Translations under genes and position numbers: made by a program | From: Paulinella micropora | Lineage: Eukaryota; Cercozoa; Imbricatea; Euglyphida | Direction: 5' to 3' | Assembly: GCA_009731375.1 (NCBI GenBank) | Contig: BJOX01000024.1 | Coordinates: forward strand, 1,335,907 to 1,399,906 | Length of the DNA: 64,000 nucleotides | Shown here: positions 56,867 to 64,000 of the stretch, piece after piece | Numbering within the stretch: position 1 is the stretch's first letter | Layout of the letters: every line of letters starts with the position of its first letter | The notes under the pieces: generated by a model | Seen by the model: the letters and a program-made list of their open reading frames with translations, nothing else | What the model was told of the DNA's origin: nothing | Database searches by the model: none

Positions 56867-56923
<57 letters not shown>

Positions 56924-56986
56924 GTTATCATTATTTTTATTATTATTATTATTATTGTTATTATTATTATTATTATTATCACCATC

Positions 56987-57020
<34 letters not shown>

Positions 57021-57030
57021 TCATCATATT
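56867..57030. repeat. (TTA)n then (CAT/CAC)n
   Basis: TTA triplets to 56975, CAC/CAT triplets to 57030. The left part is the tail of the SINE-like element. Confidence 0.9.
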
Positions 57031-57392
57031 ATGAATATGTACATGAATATAAGTGTATATGTATACGTATATGTATATGTATATGCAAAAGTATATGTAT
57101 ATGTATATGTACATGTACATGTACATGTACATGTACATGTTCATGTTCATGGACATGGACATGGACATGGATATGGATATGATATGGATATGGATATGGA
57201 TATGGAAATGGAAATGGATATGGATATGGATATATATGGATGTGGATGTGGATGTGGATGTGGATGTGGATGTGGATGTGGGTGTGGACACGGACACGGA
57301 CACGTAGTACATATACATGTACATGTAGTACATGTACATGCACATGTACATGTAGTACATGTACATGCATGTACATGTACTATATGTGTATG

Positions 57393-57447
<55 letters not shown>

Positions 57448-57456
57448 TTATATGTG

Positions 57457-57499
<43 letters not shown>

Positions 57500-57643
57500 G
57501 TGAATATGTATGTGTATATGTACATGTATACGTATATGTATATGTATACGTATATGTACATGTATATGTATATGTATATGTATACGTATACGTATAAGTA
57601 CGTATACGTATACGTATACGTATACTTATACGTATACGCATAC

Positions 57644-57709
<66 letters not shown>

Positions 57710-57865
57710 ATGTATATGTATACGTACATGTAATATATGTAAATGTATATATGTATATGTATACGTACGTATACGTATATGTATACGTATACGTACATGT
57801 ACATGTGCATGTACATGTACACGTACATGTACATGTATATGTGTAGGTACTGCGGATGTACTCTG
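57031..57865. repeat. Hexanucleotide (TATATG/TACATG/TATACG)n array
   Basis: 835 bp of hexamers in homogeneous blocks: TATATG, TACATG, GACATG, GATATG, GATGTG, then TATATG and TATACG. Same family as 49421-49860. Confidence 0.95.
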
Positions 57866-57900
57866 TCGCCCCTCCGGTCACTCTGCCTTCTCCTCTCCTT

Positions 57901-57941
<41 letters not shown>

Positions 57942-58420
57942 AAATAAAGAAAGAAGTAAGTAAATAAATAGGTTAGGGGGGGGCAGATTTATTTATTATT
58001 TATTTATTTATTTATTTATTCATTTAGTTATTTATTTATTTATTTACTTACTTATGCATTCAAGCCATTCATTCAAGCCATGCATTCAAGCCATTCATTC
58101 ATGCCATTCATCCATTCATTCATTCATCCATTCATCCATTCCATTCCATTCCATTTCATTTCGTTTCGTTTCATTTCGTTTCGTTTCGTTTCATTTCATT
58201 TCATTTCGTTTCGTTTCATTTCGTTTCATTTCATTTAGTTTCGTTTCGTTTCGTTCGTGTCGTTTCGTGCATTCATTCATTCATTCATTCATTCATTCAT
58301 TCGTTCGTTCGTTCGTTCATTCATTCATTCTGAGACCGCGTGTGTCTGAAGGTTCGAAAAGTTTTGTGGAAGCAATATCCAGCACAGACAAACAACTTAT
58401 TTATATCGAAGGTGGTTCCC

Positions 58421-58468
<48 letters not shown>

Positions 58469-58560
58469 NNNNNNNNNNNNNNNNNNNNNNNNNNNNNNNN
58501 NNNNNNNNNNNNNNNNNNNNNNNNNNNNNNNNNNTTTTTTTTTTTTTTTTTTTCATAGTT
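57866..58560. repeat. (CT)n, (ATTT)n, (TTTCG/TTTCA)n, (ATTC)n with a gap
   Basis: (TC)n at 57905-57937, ATTT at 57987-58050, CATTCAAGC repeats, TTTCR pentamers at 58140-58265, and ATTC/GTTC at 58269-58330. 90 bp complex, (TC)n, N at 58469-58534, poly-T. Confidence 0.9.
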
Positions 58561-58585
58561 TGCCCTAGTGCCCTAGCTTATTCCT

Positions 58586-58586
<1 letters not shown>

Positions 58587-58650
<64 letters not shown>

Positions 58651-58723
58651 CACTAGCGACATTGAAGAAGCAAAACATCCAACTGTTTTTGAATGTATGC
58701 ATGTATGTATGCATGTATGCATG

Positions 58724-58757
<34 letters not shown>

Positions 58758-58813
58758 TGTACGTATGTATGTATGTATGTATTCATGTAGTCATGTATTC
58801 ATGTATATGTATG

Positions 58814-58844
<31 letters not shown>

Positions 58845-59338
58845 GTATGTATGTATGTATGTACATGTATGTATGTATGTATGTATGTATGTATGTATGT
58901 ATGTATGTATGTATGTGTGTGTGTATGTACTGCGTAGGCGCAAAGCATGAAGTGTTTATGTATGTATGTATGTATATATATATATATGTATGTATGTATC
59001 TATGTATGTATGTGTGTATTTACTGCGTAGGCGCAAAGCATGAAGTGTTTAACTTATGTATGTATGTATGTATGTATGTATGTATGTATGTATGTATGTA
59101 TGTATGTGTGTATGTATGTGTGTATGCACTGCGTAGGCGCAAAGCATGAAGTGTTTAACGTATGTATCTATGTATGTATGTATGTATGTATTCATGTATG
59201 TATTCATGTATGTATGTATATGTATGTATGTATGTATGTACTGCGTAGGCGCAAAGCATGAAGTGTTTATGTATGTATGTATGTATGTATGTATGTATGT
59301 ATGTATGTACTGCGTAGGCGCAAAGCATGAAGTGTTTA

Positions 59339-59369
<31 letters not shown>

Positions 59370-59560
59370 TGTATGTATGTAGGCGCAAAGCATGAAGTGT
59401 TTAACGTATGTATGTATGTATGTATGTATGTATGTATGTATGTAGGCGCAAAGCATGAAGTCTTTAACGACACCGATCGAGTTCAGGTCCTGCATATATG
59501 TATGTATGTATGTATGTATGCATGTATGTATGTATGTATGTATGTGTGTGTATGCATGTG
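58587..59560. repeat. (GATA)n and compound array E: seven GCGTAGGCGCAAAGCATGAA cores in (GTAT)n
   Basis: (GATA)n at 58587-58650. The core (TACT)GCGTAGGCGCAAAGCATGAA then GTGTTTAA occurs at about 58929, 59023, 59128, 59240, 59309, 59379 and 59443. The last two have lost the first six bases. Spacers are 40-90 bp of GTAT. Confidence 0.95.
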
Positions 59561-59747
59561 TGTATGTGTTTACATGTGCTATCTATCTATCGATGCACAC
59601 ATGTTCTATATAGACAATGGGACATGTGGCGAACTGGATCCAGGCTCGTTTGCCGAAATGACCACAGGCTAAAACAACAACAACAACAACAACAACCATT
59701 AATACCTTTGTTTCACACTAAGTGAAAACTCAGCTTCCACTGAAACA

Positions 59748-59782
<35 letters not shown>

Positions 59783-59923
59783 ACCCCCCNNNNNNNNNNN
59801 NNNNNNNNNNNNNNNCACACACACACACACACACAGACCCAAAGAAAAAGAAGAAAAAAAAAAAAACGAAAGAAAAAGTATTCTGCAGTTTCCTGAGGCC
59901 CTGGCGGTCCGAGATTCAGGGCG
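59561..59923. other. Unique stretch, poly-C, 26-base gap, (CA)n
   Basis: (AAC)n at 59674-59695, poly-C at 59751-59789, N at 59790-59815, (CA)n to 59835, A-rich. No gene. Confidence 0.8.
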
Positions 59924-60050
59924 GTCCTGGACTGAACCGGAGAAATTGTTGACCACCTTCCCCGGCACCCACCAATGACTACACGCCAGGTCCTGGACTG
60001 AACCGGAGAATTGTTGACCACCTTCCCCGGCACCCACCAATGACTACACC
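59924..60050. repeat. 66 bp tandem duplication
   Basis: GTCCTGGACTGAACCGGAGA... is repeated at 59990 with a one-base deletion in an A run. Confidence 0.95.
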
Positions 60051-60705
60051 TGACTTTGGTTTATAACCCCTTGTTGCTCTCTCTTCCTCTCTCAGCTCCA
60101 GTTCAATTTTATTTCCCATCATGTATGTTCAACTTATTTCCCAATCAATGTAGGGAAGTTTCCTCTGAGTCATACCTTCCTATCTCTCTGCGCCTACATT
60201 TTTCGGACATTTTGCTAATCCATGCTATTAGCTGCCACCGCTATTTACGCTCCAGTTTTCACGTCGTCTATAGCTTTATAATAATACAGTTTCTCCCTCC
60301 AACTCCGATAATAATACAGTTTCTCCCTCCGACTCCGATTTGCCATTTCCCAGCAATATTTCGGCATAATATCATGCTTGCTGTTAAATGCCAGTTCATC
60401 CCTGGCCGAAAAACGTCAACACATCAGCACAGTCTGAGTCGCTCAACGCGCGTGTTGACCGGCCATATTACAAGACACACTTGTGGCTTCTGTCTCAGCG
60501 GCCAAGAAAGGGAGTCACTGGGAGTGAGAGCGTCACAGTGTCTGGTTCAGGGAAAAGTAGTAGCCAGTAGTGGGGAAATTTCGGGGGGGAAAGGTCAAAC
60601 AAGAGTACAAAAAGTCAGATTTCTGGTCCGGCAGAGCCGACGTGTGATAGATTTAGATAGAGAGGTGTTTTAGCCCGCAGTGCATGTGTACCTGAAGCAG
60701 TAGGA
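60051..60705. other. Unique sequence with a 30 bp tandem duplication
   Basis: ATAATAATACAGTTTCTCCC... occurs at 60278-60307 and 60308-60337 with one mismatch. The plus strand is open at 60056-60673 (205 codons) but shows no recognisable motif. Confidence 0.4.
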
Positions 60706-60709
60706 GGGA

Positions 60710-60764
60710 GCGCCTACGCCAACCCCGCCTCGCCGCGCTGCGAGGCGGGGTTGGCGTAGTGCGC
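60710..60764. other. Long GC-rich perfect hairpin
   Basis: Left arm CTACGCCAACCCCGCCTCGC (60714-60733) and its exact reverse complement (60740-60759) enclose a six-base loop. GCGC/GCGC outside extends the stem by four pairs past a one-base bulge. Confidence 0.9.
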
Positions 60765-60849
60765 CCCTGTGCAGTTTACAGCACGTAATGAAGTTTTAAA
60801 CGAACACTATAGTTTTTAATATAAATAAACGGAAGTATGATGTATTTCA

Positions 60850-61260
60850 TTATTTCTTCGCAGCCTTTGGAGAACGACCTACTAACTCTTTTTCAAGTGT
60901 CCTGCGAGCGCTTTTCTGTTTCGAAGGCTGCTTGTCTTCTGGTGCGAGATCAAACGCAAAATGTGTGATGTTCTTCACACCGTAAGCACCTTGATGGCAT
61001 AAGCGCTGATCAATAGCTTTCAAATCACCTGGCTGGGGGTAGCAATTTCTGGTTGAAGACACCCAGGTTCTTCTGACTCCATGAAGTTCATACTATATAT
61101 ATTATAGTATCAATGTAATCACTGAATCCCTCAACCCGCCTTCGCAAAATCTCCATAATCATCTCGGAACGAATATCTCTTGCACTCAGCTCTTGCAGAC
61201 ACTTCTGAACTTGAAACACATCGGACTTTTCGATGAAAAAGTTTGTTTGATTGTGTCGGA
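60850..61260 (-). pseudogene. Unrecognised minus-strand reading frames, possible gene fragment
   Basis: From high to low coordinates one frame reads NFFIEKSDVFQVQKCLQELS followed by a charged helical stretch ending EGFSDYIDTII (61230-61090). A second frame, from about 61075, reads STRNCYPQPGDLKAIDQRLC then HQGAYGVKNITHFAFD. It ends with a Lys-rich tail (KQPSKQKSARRTLEKELVGR) and a TAA at 60850-60852. The two lie about 20 bases apart in different frames, so this is either one frameshifted protein or two exons with an intron too short to be credible. The amino-acid composition is ordinary, unlike the repeat-derived frames elsewhere. I do not recognise the family. Confidence 0.35.
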
Positions 61261-61379
61261 GCAATTAATGTCTTGGGCATTGGCATCGCTTCTGCAGCCA
61301 TCTTGCCGAATCATTCATGGCGAATTAATGCCGCAGGCTACAACACCCACAAGATGCAATAATAAATCAGCGTCAACTG

Positions 61380-61760
61380 CTAGTTCAAGTTCGCTCTGTG
61401 CACGTGCCCCTTGAATCTGCTATTATTAATCATACCGTGACCTTGCCTGTGACTGTGATATTCCCTTTCTGCAGTTTCTGAACTGCGGTACTGGATAATA
61501 CATATTAACCCCGACCAATGAATCAAACTTTGCCTCCCCGTCCAAATGTCATCCCTGATGAGTCGCAGTATCCAAAGGCTCAACATGCTCTGAATCTTCA
61601 GGGCGGTGCCACTGGACAAGAGTATTCTTATTCAGCTTTACTTTATTGAAGATTTTGGATAATGACACAGCACCTAGCGCTACAACCCCAAACCGCCAAA
61701 GCTTTGAATTTACCGTTACACTTAGAGTGATATAGGTAAAATATGTAATTGTCATTTGGG
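61380..61760 (-). pseudogene. Minus-strand open frames, unassigned
   Basis: 61549-61755 reads VNSKLWRFGVVALGAVSLSK and onward to a stop, with a short hydrophobic segment. 61380-61619 overlaps it in another frame. No motif is recognised. It may be an upstream part of the preceding fragment. Confidence 0.25.
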
Positions 61761-62319
61761 TGGGCCGGTATGACTAAATACTATTATTAATAAAATTGTC
61801 CTTTGCTCCCCCTATTTAGGAATAACGGCCCCGTCTACCTTATGCTACTAACCTCGCATATACTACTGGTGGTAAAATATACGTAGCCCTATTCAAAAAT
61901 TACCGGAGCCGCCCTACCGACTATATGCACTAGCTCTATACTAACTTTGTAGTCACGCTCAAAATTTGGCTGCTTATAAAGCGTAAAAGTCACCGTCCAG
62001 AGAAGGTCCAGTTGCTGCGCCGCTCAACGCGCGCTCCCCCCGGCATTCCCTTGCCTTCCTATGGCCACCCGAGTTCTTTAACTTCCCTGCTCCCAGCCGG
62101 CGCCCACTTGCCCACGCGGTACTACGGTTCGCCTCCCGGGTCATCAAATCACTTGCGCGCCGCACGCACCACCCATTCCGTTAAGCAGTGCCGCTCCGGG
62201 TCCGAGCCTGAGTCCGCGTCGCTGTCGCTGTTGCTGTCCGCCACATGCCCGTCGCGTCGGTCGTCGTCGCCAGAGCCAACTTGGGTTCACTGACTCCATA
62301 AAGTAAATTTGCCCTTTCC
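61761..62319. other. AT-rich then GC-rich unique sequence
   Basis: AT-rich to about 61970. GGGTGGGCCGG with following TATGACTAAATAC recalls 25350-25390 and 27620-27660. GC-rich from 61980, suggesting the 5' region of the next reading frame. No TATA-like or other promoter can be asserted. Confidence 0.35.
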
Positions 62320-63283
62320 TTGTGCTCTTCCGACGGGACTCAGCCTTTCCTTTCCCCTTCTTTTTCTTGCTTCGGCGTTTTTGAGCGTTTCTCCTTCTCT
62401 TTCTTCTTCTCAACTACCGGTTGGAGTGTGCTAACTTTGTTTTGCTCCCCCATCACTGGGGCTTCCTTCTCTCTCTTTTTCCTATCTGTATGCAGCCCGC
62501 AAATCGCCCTCTCAACAGACCATAAGCTGCCTCTCGCAACAGCACATTCTGAGGAAGGAAAAGGGGGAAAGGTGCTTGCCATCCAGTCGGGATCAGGGGC
62601 TGCAAGGCGTCGAATCCCCAAGGCTCCGAAAGGGGGCTATGGTAAGCAGAGCAAGCGGGAAATGGAGGAGGAGGAGGAGGAGGAGGAGGAGGAAGAAGAT
62701 GAGAGCGATGAGCTTATTCTTCCCTTTCCCGGCACGAAGGCTAGGAGTGCCGCTCCCTCTTACGACAAGGATCGTCGGCTCTGCTGGGAATACTACTTCA
62801 AGGGCTACATGTGCCCGAAGAAGGAGTATTGCAGTGGCCTTCACTCCGACAAGGACAAGGATTGGAGGGCCCTGGAGGCGTCGCTAAAATTTGGGTGCCG
62901 GTCAGGGCCATCCGCCAACAGGGCAAGCTGCGCATCAAGGATCAGAAGGTGCGGCAACTGGTCAGGGACCGGTTGAAGCAGTTCGATAAAACAGCACAAT
63001 CCTTGCGGGGAGGTAAAGGAGGAGACCGCGGGGGGCGCGGAGGCCGTGGTGGTGGAGGCGGCTTCCGGACCAAGAAGCGGTGGAAGAAGAAGGGGGAGAG
63101 TGGCAGGCCCTTCAAGAAAGCTAAGGTGGCGGCAGCTTCCAAGGAGGAAACGGAAGGAGAAACGGAGGCGGGAATCTCCGAAGTGGAGGAGGGGGATGCT
63201 CAAGCTGGTAGGAACCAGTTGGGGGATAACTGTGGGGGGAGGTGGGGGGGGGGGGGGGGATTNNNNNNNNNNNNNNNNNNNNN

Positions 63284-63327
<44 letters not shown>

Positions 63328-64000
63328 CGGATTCGTCCGTTAGTACTCATAGGGATGGTGTTGTGTCTCAGATGAGGAGTACATCACCTCCGACGACATT
63401 TCGTAAGCCCGGGGGGCGGAAAGTCGAGGCGATACCCACAGGTAACCCTTCTCACGGAGATCTACAGTTGACTCATGGAATGGATGGTTCTGTGATGCAG
63501 GTAACGATTGAGCGGGGTAAGCGTGGTGACAACGGGGGGGGAAATGGGGCCCGAGAAGGCCAGACAAGTTAATATTATAAATAAAAAGATTGTTACTATT
63601 GCACCGCGAAAGTCGAGTACTACTCTAGAAATTTTACCGGTCCCGACGGTGAGGTTTAAGAAAAAAGTTTCATTCATCCCGGAGCCCGATTGGGAGGCTA
63701 AGCCGGTGCCAATACGGATAAGGAAAGTAAAATCCGTGAGTAAGTCGGCAACGGGGGAAAACCCGGGGAAATTGAAGCTACTGCTTTTGGTAAGGAATTC
63801 ATCAGGAGCGGGCTGTCGGATCGGAAAGATTTTAAAAATAGTTTTGTTCTTTTATCTGACTTGAAGGAGCGCCTTGAGGCAATTGAAATGCCGGAACATG
63901 CGTTGTGCATTACTCAGGTCTACTGCGTGGACTTGGAGGGTGCTTGTGATGTGGCCAATGATACGTTGGCTAATATTAATATCGCGGGCGCGGCGTTCAT
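62320..64000 (+). CDS. CCCH zinc-finger protein, frameshifted at homopolymers, runs off the edge
   Basis: A coding-like region over 1.6 kb. After a pyrimidine tract and TATCTGTATGCAG| (a good acceptor at about 62498) it reads acidic REMEEEEEEEEEEEDESDEL, then RRLCWEYYFKGYMCPKKEYC followed by SGLH. This is a CX9CX5CX3H finger (62782-62844), the pattern of RNA-binding CCCH fingers. The frame changes near 62895. A basic helical stretch (KVRQLVRDRLKQFDKTAQSL) and a Gly/Arg-rich, Lys-rich part lead into a poly-G gap (63263-63283). The protein resumes, shifting again at G8 (63533-63541) and near the GGGGAAAACCCGGGG at 63757. It then reads SGLSDRKDFKNSFVLLSDLK and on to VYCVDLEGACDVANDTLANI at the window end. 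It could be a host gene or the ORF1 of another retroelement. Confidence 0.45.

Noticed and set aside
60056-60673. 205-codon plus-strand frame
   Set aside because: No recognisable motif, contains a 30 bp tandem duplication, and ordinary non-coding composition.

Overview
The window is eukaryotic nuclear DNA from a very repeat-rich genome. The evidence is GT-AG splice sites with a conserved intron phase, three classes of retroelement, tRNA-derived short elements, and tens of kilobases of microsatellite. The species cannot be read from it. A tyrosine-recombinase (YR) retrotransposon, Copia elements and a low-complexity Asn/Gly-repeat membrane protein would suit an alga or other protist, but this is inference. 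Fifteen N gaps (10 to 676 bases) interrupt the sequence, and most abut poly-G/poly-C or (CT)n runs.

Layout. 1-4600: microsatellites, partly as compound arrays (a 30-50 bp unique core alternating with a tetranucleotide run). 4599-5555: a GC-rich candidate reading frame. 6.1-24.4 kb: a nest of transposons. A YR retrotransposon (7229-15693) with split direct repeats A1-ORFs-B1-A2-B2 sits inside a Copia 5' end. Its B2 repeat carries a 270 bp TIR element. Next come a plus-strand Copia RNase H tail, a 196 bp LTR, and a decayed minus-strand Copia (17396-24410) with a nonsense codon, frameshifts, a 40 bp duplication and an internal inversion. 23169-27704: two near-identical 2268 bp tandem copies covering the Copia 5' part and its AT-rich flank.

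28.3-32.8 kb: the best host-gene candidate, on the minus strand. It encodes a Thr/Ser/Pro-rich segment, about 80 copies of a nine-residue Asn/Gly repeat, an acidic stretch, a hydrophobic helix and a short basic tail, over several exons. 32.8-60 kb is almost entirely microsatellite and compound arrays. Several discrete elements are set into it: three copies of a double-hairpin foldback element (one carrying a 361 bp TIR element with a 9 bp target duplication), three copies of a roughly 390 bp dispersed repeat, a 456 bp insertion with a 16 bp target-site duplication, and tRNA-derived SINE-like sequence. 60-64 kb returns to complex DNA with a long hairpin, two weak minus-strand reading frames, and a CCCH zinc-finger reading frame running off the right edge.

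No operon-like organisation exists. The unifying theme is mobile elements landing in each other and in microsatellites, and microsatellites spreading together with the short unique sequence beside them.
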